Positions 48,601 through 58,800 of a stretch of 64,000 bases of DNA are shown one piece after another. Each line of letters starts with the position of its first letter. Position 1 is the first letter of the stretch. The stretch comes from Symsagittifera roscoffensis (taxonomy: Eukaryota > Xenacoelomorpha > Acoela > Convolutidae), in assembly GCF_963678635.1 (NCBI RefSeq), contig NC_087063.1, forward strand, positions 7,412,386-7,476,385. The letters are read 5' to 3'. The position numbers and the translations under genes were made by a program. The notes beneath the pieces are model-generated. The model was not told where the DNA came from. It did not search any database and saw only the letters and a list, made by a program, of their open reading frames with translations.

Positions 48601-50140
48601 TATTCCTCTTCACGATCCTCATATCATCTTCTGGCACCAGATTTGTTCTGACATTTGAGTTGCAAGATAGTTTCCTGAATGGTTTCCTCGATACCGCAAT
48701 ATTCTCAAGTTCTTCGCCTCATTGTACTTCTTGTTCATCCGAGTTGTACGTTCCTGAGGAGGGAACTGTTTGTAGCTCCCTGTCGCGGTGTCTCATCTTC
48801 TCCTCTGCCAGTATCATGCATAGACTATCCTGATCATCGCTGCTCTTTTCCGAATCTTCATCCCATGCTTCCCGCTCCCCGGACACTTTCTCTTCTCCGG
48901 TTTCTTCTTCCTCCGTGGACGTGGACCACTCCCCGGACTCTTGACCTAGTCCCAGGCGTTCAGCGTCTTCCTTAAACGCCACTTTCTTCTTCCTATCCTG
49001 AGTCTGCTCAAGTATGTTATCAGGGATTTTGTCAACCAGTGACCGCACGACTTCTTTGCCATCGGTAACGCTTCCTCTTAGAGAGTCTGCATTGCCAACT
49101 GTTTCACTCCTTCGCAGTATCCTGACTTCAGGTTCCTCCCTACGTTCACGGGTTTATCATCTGCCAGTTTCTCAAGTAATCTCCACAAGTCTTCATCTAC
49201 CTGAGTATCTCCCGTATCCACCTGGTTGCGATCATAGCGTTTTGCTTTGAGCGTCTCTCTCACAATTTTTGATTTGAGCATAATCTCTATCGGCATCCCT
49301 CGGCTCTTCTTCAAGATTGTTTTCTTTGGAGGCTCTTCTGGTAATTCGGGATGATCTTTTATCGGTTTGCCTGACTTGTCTAGCCATCTCGTGAGCAGAA
49401 GACTGTCATACGTTTCTTTGTCCATGAAGGAGAAGCCATCATTAATTTCGGGCCTGTCCGCCTCCCTCTGTTCCTGTCTTTCGTAGAATTCCATCTTCTT
49501 ACTCAAGCTATCGGCATTCTGATGTTTGTCCCTTGTTCTATGCTCAATTATCATGTTGTACCCATCCAAGCGAACTATCTATCTCCCAATGTAGCCCTGG
49601 TCCATCGAGTACGTCTTTAGCCGGCTGAGTGCCCTGTTGTCGACCCGCAGCTTAAATGGCTCACTGCCTAAGTATGCTCTGTTTTTCTCGACAAAAGTAA
49701 CCACCGCAAACATCTCTGCTTTCGGTGCCCCGTACTTCATTTCTGTATCACTCAAGACTTTGCTCCCGTATGCTATTGGTCTTAAGACTGTCTTCCCGTT
49801 CCATTCTTGTTCTTGATGGAGAATTCCAGAAATCGCGACTACCGACGCGTCCGTATCCAACACGTACATCCCTTTTTCCGTTGGCATCCCTAACACCGGT
49901 GCCTCGCACAACTCTTTCTTTATTCTCTGAAATGATTCTTCTGCTGCGTTGTTCCATTTGAACTTTTTGCCTTTGTGTCTCATTAATTGTTGCATCGGGT
50001 ATACCTTGTCCGCATAGCCCTTGATGAATTCCCTGTATTAGTTCGCAAAACCTAGGAAGCTCATCAACTGGTGTTCCGTTTTTGGCGATTTCCAAGTTAG
50101 AACTGCTTCCACTGCATCTGGATCAGGTCTATTAAAATTT
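48600..50140 (-). pseudogene. Ty3/Gypsy RT C-terminus and RNase H
   Basis: Starts abruptly near 50140 with the RT thumb/connection segment (DPDAVEAVLTWKSPKT, then SFLGFAN and, after a TAA at 50038-50040, YREFIKGYADKVYPM). RNase H follows at 49579-49995 (YVLDTDASVVAISGIL, AYGSKVLS, EMFAVVTFV) and continues across a TAG (49579-49581) to DGYNMIIEHR and KHQNADSLSKK. A 2-bp insertion near 49080 shifts the frame into an acidic linker (48719-49048). The catalytic YxDD part of RT, protease and gag are missing: the minisatellite at 50.2-50.9 kb lies where they should be. Confidence 0.75.
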
Positions 50141-50199
50141 TACTAATTCGTGATCCTAACAGTATCCGATTTATCGCGATTTAACGTTCCGACTACTCC

Positions 50200-50935
50200 T
50201 ATCGCTTTTGATTCAGTTATTTCGACCTGTCTTAAGACCCCTTAGTACCGTCACACCACTTCTTCGTGCTGTCCCAAGCTTTCTCATTACTGTCCCAAAA
50301 CTATTCGGTGCTGTCCTAGTACTTCTTGTTAGTTTACCAAGACTACTGTCCCAAGACCTTTGCCCCAAGACTACTGTCCCAAGACTACTGTCCCAAGACT
50401 ACTGTCCCAAGACTACTGTCCCAAGACTAGTGTCCCAAGACTACTGTCCCAAGACTACTGTCCCAAGACTACTGTCCCAAGACTACTAACCCAAGACTAG
50501 TGTCCCAAGACTACTGTCCAAAGTGTATTGTCCCAAGACTACTGTCCCAATACTACTGTCCCAAGACCACTGTCCAAAGACTAGTGTCCTAAGACCACTG
50601 TCCCAAGACCACTGTCCCAAGACTACTCTCCCAAGGCCACTCTCCCAAGACCACTGTCCCAAGACCGACCACTGTCCCAAGACCAGTGTCCCAAGACCAC
50701 TGTCCCAAGACCACTGTCCCAAGACCAGTGTCCCAAGACCGTACCGTCCCAAGACTGTACTGTCCCAAGACCGTACCAAGACTGCTCTGGTCCAAGACTG
50801 TCCCAAGACTGCACCGTCCCAAGACTGTCCCAAGAATGCACTGTTCCACGACTGTCCCAAGACTGCACTGTCCCACGACTGTCCCAAGACTGCACTGCTC
50901 CAAGACTTCTTCGGTACTGTCCCAAGACTTGTCAC
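50200..50935. repeat. 14-bp minisatellite
   Basis: Roughly forty units of tgtcccaagactac and variants (gaccac, gactgca, gaccagtg), most regular at 50340-50515 and more degenerate on both sides. Because 14 is not a multiple of three, all three frames stay open and produce spurious Pro/Lys/Thr/Val-rich (plus) or Leu/Gly/Trp/Ser-rich (minus) frames; these are not genes. It begins within about 60 bp of the truncated RT. Confidence 0.9.
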
Positions 50936-51700
50936 CAAGTGTTTGTATAGTAGGACTTCCTCCTTTTCGTTGTGGGAACTCCTGAACCACTGTACCGTGT
51001 ACCATCACTTGAGCTCTAGTAAAATTTTTCCCAAAAACCTTGTCCTAATGGCCAAAAGCTTCAAATACTGACCCCCCTGTTTTTATCTCCCTCTCGTTGT
51101 TTCAGGCAATTTGAAACCCAACTTCTTCGCAGGTTTTTTATGATCACCTGTTCGTTCAAATACCAAAAACAAATTCTCACCAAAACTTAAAAATTTAAAC
51201 AGGAAAAAAATATAAAAAACAGAGAGATGAACCCACCTAAAACTCAAAGCTGACAGATGTCAAACTTTGTCCGAAAAAACGTCTCGTACCCGATTGCCAC
51301 GCGTTTTCCTCCCCCCTGATAGTGATCTTATGGGGTATCACAAAAATTGTCTATGTCCGTTCACCCCTACCGATCCGACCAGGGTATTACCTTATTCGAT
51401 GTTAAATTTGGATATCCGCTTCTTATAACCGACGCGTGTAAGAATCTAATGTAACTAAATCGACGATGCCGATCAATTAGTTACCCTAATGTGTCCTACC
51501 TTTTTACACTTTACAACCACCAACCTCTAACCTAACCAGCCCCCTTCTAACCTCCCTCCTCTTTAGCCCCCCTCTTAAGCCGAAAATTCCCTTAAGCGCC
51601 GGGTGCTAAACCTCTCGAGAGAAAACCGTAGACCTGTTTCCAGGCCTGCTTGATTAAAAACTTCCTCAAAACAATGGGGTTCCGCTTATCCAATTTTACT
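50936..51700. other. No gene seen
   Basis: Mixed-composition sequence between the minisatellite and the small frame at 51709. CTTGAG occurs near 51007. It may be leader or untranslated region of the Gypsy-like element, which would lie here on the minus strand. I see no gag or protease. Confidence 0.35.
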
Positions 51701-51708
51701 TTTATTTC

Positions 51709-52002
51709 CTATAATGAAATGTGGATTTTAACGATACCCGTTTGTCCCACTTGAGAACACCCCTGCGCGTCCTCCTCTTGTTTTACCGGTCCCGTGCTGG
51801 TTGTCCCCTCAACTTGCACTGCACTTGAGACCAGCACCACCTTCCCACTTGGCTGGTCACCTCTTCCAGTCAAGTCTCCTAGCAGTTCAGTACAATCCTT
51901 GCGAACCACTTTCCCACTCGGCTGGTCACCTCTTCCAGTCAAGTCTCCTAGTGGTTCAGCTAAGTTGCAAGCTATCTGAAAACCCTTAACAACGACCCCC
52001 AC
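51709..52002 (-). other. Small open frame with a 23-residue duplication, doubtful gene
   Basis: A 97-codon minus-strand frame contains the segment LGDLTGRGDQPSGKVV twice, because 69 bp is duplicated at 51842-51979. Position fits the start of a gag or leader of the Gypsy-like element, but no Gag motif is visible. The frame may be open only because the 69-bp repeat is a multiple of three. Confidence 0.25.
51842..51979. repeat. 69-bp direct tandem duplication
   Basis: Two copies of ttcccact(t/c)ggctggtcac through cctcttccagtcaagtctcc, starting at 51842 and 51911, about 90 percent identical. Confidence 0.85.
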
Positions 52003-52129
52003 TTGGGCACCTTATTGAGGTTGCTGGATTAGATTGCTTGGTTGATCGAAACGATCGGTCTTATAAAACAGTATGGGTATACTATATAATTAATATAAAG
52101 GTTTGATCCAACTAATCTGGTCTCAAAGT

Positions 52130-52800
52130 CACTGTCATTTTTGTTTTATGGTTTTTGTTCCTTTTTCTATTCTTTTTTCTTGTTTTTGTTTCGCTTTTTG
52201 TCTTTTTGCTCGTGTTTTTGTCCCCCTAGTTACCCCCCTTTAGTCGTTTAGCTAAGCCTCGTTCGGAGAGCGTACCAGGAGGTTTTCTCGAGTTTTCTTA
52301 AAAAACTATCACGGTACAACCGGAAGGTTTACAAGTTCCCGCTGAACCGTACAATCGGTATTCTAGAATGGGCATGTAGCCCGGAGCTGTGTCAAGTGGG
52401 TTCGACTCCGTAGTCATGATGTCGTAGAAACACCCAGGAGCGCCATAAAAACACTATGTAACGGTCGCCTACTTCGGTCACATATGAGGCTTCAGAAAAA
52501 TAGGCCCTATAACCATTGGCTCAAGAGTCAGGGACACTATCTCTTGTGTTTTTCTACCTCAAAACGGTCGGAGCCAATTCGGTTCACTTGCGACATGAGA
52601 CTAGAACCCGTTACAGCTTAAAAACCACTACCAAAATACCCCCCACTCTAGAAAATAAGAACGTCCCCATACTTAGGTCTCAAAATACCCAAAATACACG
52701 AACGCCGTTAAAAATAGGGTCGGAACAATCCGTTAAGTTACTTTTTATTGAGCAGTGGAACTTTGATCCATTTCAGATGGATCAACCTAAGACTCGCCGT
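52130..52800. repeat. LTR-like block, right copy (tentative)
   Basis: T-rich tract (52136-52225) followed by ccaggagcgccataaaaacac and aaaataggccctat. These correspond with indels to the block at 34200-34900. It could be the 5' LTR region of the minus-strand Gypsy-like element. No LTR ends defined. Confidence 0.3.
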
Positions 52801-52857
52801 ATCTCAACATACTTATAACAAAATACACTCGGGAAAATTAAATTAAGTACTCACATA

Positions 52858-53314
52858 GCAGCACACAGGGATTTCAATACAATATCAATATATTGAGCTC
52901 AATATCAATATCTTCCATTCAATATCAATATCAATATCAAATAGGATGAAATTTCAATATCAATATCAATATCAATATCAATATCTAAAAGCTCAATATC
53001 TCAATATTATCACTATTTTAAGATACCAGAGACCAAATTCAATATTGAATTTCGAAATATATAATTAAATTTGTTTAGTTTTTTTTGCAATGTAACATTT
53101 CAGAAACTTTTTATCACCATTTGTTTTATGTGTATGTGTTAAAACGTCACGTTTCAAGTAATGATACAAAATCCGTTTTTCTCAATATCTACAAAAAATT
53201 CAATATCAATATCAATATCTAGCCTTCAATATCTCAATATTAAAAATTCAATATTGACATCGTCTCAATATTCAATATCTGATCATTCAATATATTGCAA
53301 TCCCTGGCAGCACA
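52858..53314. mobile_element. hAT-like MITE with perfect 8-bp target-site duplication
   Basis: Element at 52866-53306 with terminal inverted repeats CAGGGATTTCAATA and TATTGCAATCCCTG. It is flanked on both sides by gcagcaca (52858-52865 and 53307-53314). An 8-bp duplication and CAGGG-type ends fit the hAT superfamily. The interior is a degenerate run of aatatcaat words with no coding capacity, so it is non-autonomous. A partial relative lies inside the fold-back element at 36236-36413. Confidence 0.85.
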
Positions 53315-53429
53315 CTTGAGAATCAGAGTAATTAAGCTAATTAGTAACTCTAGCATAAATATAATTGAATATAACTCGAGAAGTTTTCTATCAATGAATT
53401 CCAATCAAAGGAAATGAGTTTTAACTTGA

Positions 53430-53790
53430 GAATATAGTTTTGGGTCTGAACCATTGGGAGACTTCAGTTGTCTACCTTTGTTTCCATTGAAGGTTCACTC
53501 TGGTTCAGCTGAATTTCGATCTTCTTTCATAATCACTCTGTCTCCTATATCAAGATAGGACAGCTCTACTCTCCTGTTGTTATTATAATCTCGGAAATTG
53601 CGAATAGCAATTTTCTGCTGTTTTTTCTGTCACTTTCCGGCAAATTGTGATTCGGTCGTTCTGATTTTACTTTTGATGTTTTTAGTTGTCGCGAGAAAAC
53701 TGAGCATGACAGGCTCAATTCGAATTTTTGAAAAATTAAACTTCATCCCAAAATCACGTATTTCGTATTCCTTAAGGTCAAACTTCCAGT
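53430..53790 (-). pseudogene. Second Ty3/Gypsy integrase C-terminal relic
   Basis: On the minus strand from about 53790: GDNWKFDLKEY, a frame-damaged stretch, IRTTESQFAG, a stop, then RDYNNNRRVELSYLDIGDRVIMKEDRNS, and after another stop LKSPNGSDPK. This is the NW...PxxLMFGRxxRTKLP...GDxVxMK pattern found downstream of the catalytic core in Gypsy integrases. It differs from the Gypsy integrase at 46-48 kb, so it represents another element. It was probably truncated before the MITE at 52.9 kb inserted next to it. Confidence 0.45.
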
Positions 53791-54573
53791 TGTCTCCTTG
53801 GGAAAGATGATTATCTCAAATTTTAGTTTTTCTCCCTTATTTTAATAGAGAACCAACGAAGGTATTCAAGCATCTTTTGTTGAGACACGAAATTTTTGGT
53901 TCAACTTGTTTTTTCAACACAGATAAATATTTTTCGACATTATTCTTATGTATGTTGTTTGCCAAGTGGTGCGAAGCTCCGCTTCGCCTCTGTGTAACAG
54001 TTTCATTTTCTTATAGCTTTTTTCAAAATTATCGGACAACGTCTTACATTTTTGAAGTATTTCTGACCTTGAAACAGTGAAGTGGCGTTAAAACTGCAAT
54101 CGAATATTCAAAACTGATTAGAACTGGCAAAAGAGCTATGCAAAATGATTGCGTTTTTCTTTGGAGAATTTCACTTTGCCTATTTCAAGAGCACAATTGA
54201 AAAAAAACTTTTCCGTTCATCAACGATTTGCCAGGCACTTTGGTTCAGCAAAAAAAAACATAAAATGCCGAAGAAAAGGCAAACGCGAAACTTCTGAGAA
54301 AAATTTCGATTTAGTTTAAATTTGAAGGTCTAAAATGTTTCAGAAGTTCAATAAGTTGTCCGATAAGTTTGTTAAAAGCTATAAATTATAATGTACGATT
54401 TTTGGAAATATTTTAAGCGGATAGGTATCATTTAATGAGCTCATCCTGCTGATGTTGACCCGCAAGATGATGTTTGGCTGTCAATTCAAAAACTCGTTTT
54501 TCAGAATGGTAAGGTCGTTAACGTAGCTAGTTTTGCAGGGTTGGTTATGTAAAGCCTAAAACTTGTTTTTGCA
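53791..54573. other. Upstream region of the AASDHPPT gene
   Basis: No coding region recognised. At 54502-54508 the sequence tcagaATGgtaagg places an ATG directly before a donor-like gtaagg. At about 54563-54575 tttttgcaatgcag looks like an acceptor in front of gcaccg. A tiny first coding exon ending in ATG is therefore possible (see findings). No clear TATA box. Confidence 0.3.
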
Positions 54574-54817
54574 ATGCAGGCACCGAAAACATGCCTCTCT
54601 ATTGTCAACATGAATATGTGGGCGCCATCTAAAGAGCAATTGCTCTGTCTCTTTAGTCTTTTTGACGAGAAAGAAATAGAGCGCTGTTTGGCTTACCGGA
54701 CACAAGAGAACTGTTTGCATAGATTGGCTGGCCTCCTTCTAGTTCGACATGCTTTCTCGAAATTGTTTGAAGGAAAAGAGTTATCGCTGCCCACTTGCTT
54801 TGAACGATCGTCTCATG
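54574..54817 (+). CDS. AASDHPPT: AASDHPPT-type 4'-phosphopantetheinyl transferase, exon 1
   Basis: First recognised exon, 81 codons plus one base. It encodes the N-terminal half of the first subdomain; MWAPSKEQLLCLFSLFDEKE aligns by eye with the WLPSRAEWLL...EEKE region of the animal enzyme, and LAGLLLVRHAFSKLF with the AGRLMIRKLVAEKL helix. It ends ...SSH plus the first base of a Gly codon, directly before gtaccg. Joined to exon 2 this gives GKP, the conserved motif at this point. The enzyme transfers phosphopantetheine from CoA to a serine of carrier-protein domains (fatty acid synthase, aminoadipate-semialdehyde dehydrogenase) in the cytosol. The ATG at 54574 overlaps a possible splice acceptor, so the true start could be upstream. 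Confidence 0.8.
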
Positions 54818-54859
54818 GTACCGTTATCAAAGTTGTAACTGCTTTTGGGTTTCACAGCA

Positions 54860-55006
54860 GTATCTAGACAACCGCGTATTCAGACACTGTATCAACCAAT
54901 CAGAATCGAGACAAGAAGAAATTAATAATTAATAATTATTTATTTCGTAAACTAACGATTCTGATTGGTTAATACAGTGTTCGAAAACGCGGTTGTCTAA
55001 ATACAG
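54860..55006. mobile_element. Palindromic MITE
   Basis: Inverted repeats of about 43-50 bp: agacaaccgcgt...caaccaatcagaatcg on the left (from about 54866) and cgattctgattggtt...acgcggttgtct on the right (to about 55000), with a few mismatches. The loop is an AT-only stretch (aattaataattaataatt). Similarity continues a few bases beyond on both sides (tagac/gtcta), so exact ends and target duplication are uncertain. No coding capacity. Confidence 0.75.
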
Positions 55007-55024
55007 ACCGCACTCCCTGCTTTT

Positions 55025-55294
55025 GGTACTAGTTTACTTGTTTGGTCCCGTGATAAAATAGTTAAGATGATTGTTCCCGCCTATTTTCTAAAAAAAAAAG
55101 AACAGCCAGCACTGGATTTGAACCTACGCCTTGGGGTTGGTTACCGCATTCGTACCCGCTAGACTAACTAGGCCCGTTTTGACAGCAATGTAGAGAAATA
55201 AAAATGCTTACTGTTAGAATTAGCCACTACTGTACCTTGTTTTTTTTTTAGGGACCGCCCCTTTTTTGAGTGACCAAACAAGTAAACTAGTACC
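55025..55294. mobile_element. Inverted-repeat element with internal tRNA-like sequence
   Basis: Perfect 23-bp terminal inverted repeats: the left begins GGTACTAGTTTACTTG (55025-55047), the right is its complement at 55272-55294. Flanks are ctgctttt on the left and ttgctttt on the right, a 7-of-8 match that fits an 8-bp target duplication. Inside, on the minus strand, 55100-55175 looks tRNA-derived (A-box-like TTAGTCTAGCGGGTA, B-box GGTTCAAATCC) but has poor stems. It is non-autonomous. Confidence 0.7.
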
Positions 55295-55621
55295 TTGCTT
55301 TTAATCCAAGGATGAGATGTTATAAAACATGAGCGATAATCGTGTTTTTAACTACTTGGAAGGAAATGCTCAAAGTACAGCTGTTAATCAACATTTCCCT
55401 GAAGTGATTTAGAGTGTATTTGATTTGAATGTTCTAGAGACTATTTATGAGGATGCGCTATGGAAAGTTCCGATCGATGTCGGGTATAGAATGGGGTGGA
55501 AAACTTACATTTCTATATTGGGGCTCGAATAAAAAAATTATTGATTCTGCCTTGTGTGAAAAAGCAAAAAATACTGTCTTGTTCTTTAAAACCAGTTTTT
55601 TAAATAAAAACAGTCAAAAAC

Positions 55622-55815
55622 TCTTAGGGTCCATAAATTGAAATAGCAGCGAAAGATTTAATTGAATGAATTAGTTTCCCATTTTTAGTATCAAGAGATT
55701 AAAGATCATGACTTCAGAGATTATTCACATCGGTCTGAACGAATTATTACTTCAGATGAAAGTCAATTGGTTTTAATTAGACAGTGTGCTAAATATATAT
55801 AATGCACAGTTGAAA
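55622..55815 (-). repeat. Copia 3' LTR
   Basis: 194 bp, apparently identical to 59963-60156. On the minus strand it contains a TATATATATTTAGC stretch near its 5' end that could act as the promoter in the other LTR. Confidence 0.92.
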
Positions 55816-55824
55816 CCCCCACTC
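55816..55824 (-). other. Copia polypurine tract
   Basis: Minus-strand GAGTGGGGG directly abuts the 3' LTR and overlaps the TGA stop of gag-pol (55823-55825). It is the expected primer for plus-strand DNA synthesis. Confidence 0.75.
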
Positions 55825-58800
55825 AATTGGCGAACATCTGAAGCCCAAAACGTTTGCACTTTGTCTTGCCCAAATTCTTAGTGAGAATATCAGCCACCAT
55901 ATTGTCAGTCCCAATATAGTTCAAATCCAACTGTTTCTTTTGAATTAAGTCCCTGATGAAATGTAGATGAATAGCAAAATGTTTTACGACTCCCTTGTTA
56001 ACGTCGTTTTTCACAAGAGAAATACATGCTTGGTTGTCCACAAACATTTTGAAATCAATTAAATCGAGTTTGATTTCGATCAGTAAATTCAACAGGAATA
56101 ATCCTTCATTACAGGCTAACGAAAGAGCTGTAGCCTCTGATTCAGCTGTAGATTTTGCAACAGTAGTTTGGAGTTTGCTAGCCCACGATATTGCACCGCT
56201 GTTTTCAAACAGGAAAAAGCAATATCCACTAGTACTGCGTCTAGTGTCACTGTCACCTCCCCAATCAGAATCAGAATAGCCATACAAGATTGGCGTAGCA
56301 GTACATCGTCTGTAGATAAGTTTATACGATCTAGTTCCTTTCAAATATCGTAGAACTCGTTTTGCAGCAATCCAGTGTACTTCAGTAGGGTCGTTCACAT
56401 ATCTACTCAAGCAATGAGCGATGAATGAAATATCAGGCCTTGTAGTAATTGACAAGTAACTTAGACTGCCGATAAGTCCTCTATAATCTTTGTCGTTTGC
56501 TAATTTCACCTCATTTGGTAGCCGTTTACAAAGTTTTAAACCATCAGCTGCAGGTGTAGACACTGGTTTACACTCAATCAAACCAAATTTTGACAGTAGC
56601 TTGTCAATATACGCTTCCTGAGAAATTTCTAACCCATCCCCACAAAAGTTGAATTTCATCCCCAAAAACCAATAAAGTTTTGCTGTTTCGCTGATTTTGA
56701 ATTGACTAGATATTTGTTGTTCAAATGATATAAACTTGTTAGCATCATTGCAAGCGTAAATTATATCATCCACCCAAATGCATACGTATTCCAAAACATC
56801 TTTTGAAATTCTCATGAAAAGACAGGGATCACTTTTTGACGCTGTAAAATCTATTGACTTAAGGAACATCTGTAAGGTATAGTACCAATTTCTTCCTGAC
56901 TGCTTTAATCCATAAATAGATTTATTTAGCTTACAAACAAGTTGATTACCCCCACTGTCTTTCTGCTCAAAACCTTCAGGTTGTTGCAGGAAGACATTCT
57001 CTTCCAAATTAGCGTTTAGATAGGCTGTTTTTACGTCCCATTGTCTTACATCAAAACCCTTAGCTGTTGAAATTGCTAAAATAAGTCGTAATGTTGCCAT
57101 TTTTACTGTAGGACAAAAGGTTTCCTTGAAATCAACGCCTTTGATTTGATTGTAGCCTTTAGCCACATATCTTGCCTTGTATCTTGAAATTCCCCCCTCA
57201 TTATTGTATTTCAAAGTAAAATGCCACCTTCCCCCCAAAATAGTTTGATCCGTTTGTGGAACTAATTCCCAGACATTATTGTTGATCAGAGAATTATATT
57301 CATCCTGCATTGCTTTTTTCCAATTGGGGTTAGAAAGTGCATCGTTAGCATTTTTTGGCAAATTATCAACATAAAAAGTTGCATCAGCTAGCCAACACTC
57401 ATCAAAAATTGTCTCATTTCTAAAAAATGAAATCTCAGGCGCATTTAATTGTTTGATCCGTTCGCTGCGGCGTAATTGATCATTTTCAAGGTTTCCGCCA
57501 TTAACATTATCCGCAGAATTTTTCTCAGAAATCTCAGAATAGTTTTCAACGCTTATTTCCAATTCCCGTCCAGAATCATTTTCATCGTCATTTTTGAAAG
57601 GAAAAACTTTTTCATCAAAAGTAACATTTCTACTCTCCAAAAATTCAAAGTTTCCATCAAGCTCAGTTCCTACTATATAACATTTACTGTTCAGACTATA
57701 TCCAAGCAGAAATCCTTTCACGGCCCTTGAATCAAGTTTTTCCATGTTTACTTTTTCGACAAACATATATGCAGCACAACCAAAAATTTTTACGTGTTTC
57801 AAATTAGGTTTGCTTTGGAAAAATTTTTCGTATGGGGTTACCCCAATTGCAGAATGATAAACTCGGTTTTTCAAGTAGAAAGCTGTTTTCAATGCAAAAG
57901 ACCAAAATTTCTTTTCCATGCTGGCAGTTTGTAAAAGACATCTAGTTATTGCCATTACACTGCCCCAAGTTCGCTCTATTTTACCATTTTCCTCTGGTGT
58001 ATAAGGCGCAGAAAATTCAGTTCTTATGGCATTATCAAGACAAAACTGTTCAAACTTTCCAAATTTGAACTCTTTTGGATTATCACTAGCTATTGTTTTT
58101 GGTTTACCATAATCCGCTATGAACTGTTTGAGCATCTGAGTGCTATCACTTTTATTTTTCAATAAGTAAACCGCAGAAAATCTTGTGTAGGAATCAATAA
58201 AACCTATTGCGTACTTAAAATTGTCTACAGATATCGTATCAATTGGTCCCAAAATATCCGTATGAACAATTTCTAGTTTTTCTGTAGCTCTAGTCCCCCA
58301 AACTTTTGGTATCGCTTTCCGCTTAGCTTTTTCAGTTTGACAATCAACACAGTTATTATGTTTCTTTTGGCTAAATTTAACTCCCTCCGTTAGATTTTCT
58401 AATTTCTTGATGTCATCAAAATTATTATGACCAAGCCGTTTATGCCAAATTTCTATGTCCGAAACAACCATTGCAACATTTTCCACAGAGTGTTCATTTG
58501 CCAGTTCAATTTTCATTTTGAAAAGATCTCGTTGATTTTGAAGCAAAATTTCAGAACTATCTGGTAAAATTATTCTGGGACAAACATCATCAAACATTAC
58601 ATCAGCTTTATTTCTGTTAAGTTTAGATACAGAAACTAAATTTGCCGTATACGTAGGTACAAACAGAGTATCTTTCAGTTCTATAGTTATCAATCGACCA
58701 TCACTTGTTTGAACTTTAAACGTTACTTTTCCCTTTCCCACAATTTTTGAATTACTTCCATTTGCACAGCCAACATTTCCATTAATATTCGTATCAAGTT

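Noticed and set aside
37060-50140. Polinton/Maverick or other large DNA virus-like transposon
   Set aside because: The integrase is linked to Gypsy RT and RNase H sequence and has a GPF/Y C-terminus; no protein-primed DNA polymerase, packaging ATPase or capsid motif was recognised.
50340-50520. CRISPR-like regular repeat
   Set aside because: Units are directly adjacent without unique spacers, and the DNA is eukaryotic.
50208-51071. Pro/Lys/Thr-rich and Leu/Gly/Trp-rich frames of up to 182 codons
   Set aside because: They are produced by the 14-bp minisatellite, which is open in every frame; no start context or conserved protein.
55100-55175. Functional tRNA gene on the minus strand
   Set aside because: A- and B-box-like words are present, but the acceptor stem does not pair and the T-stem has mismatches; it lies inside an inverted-repeat element.
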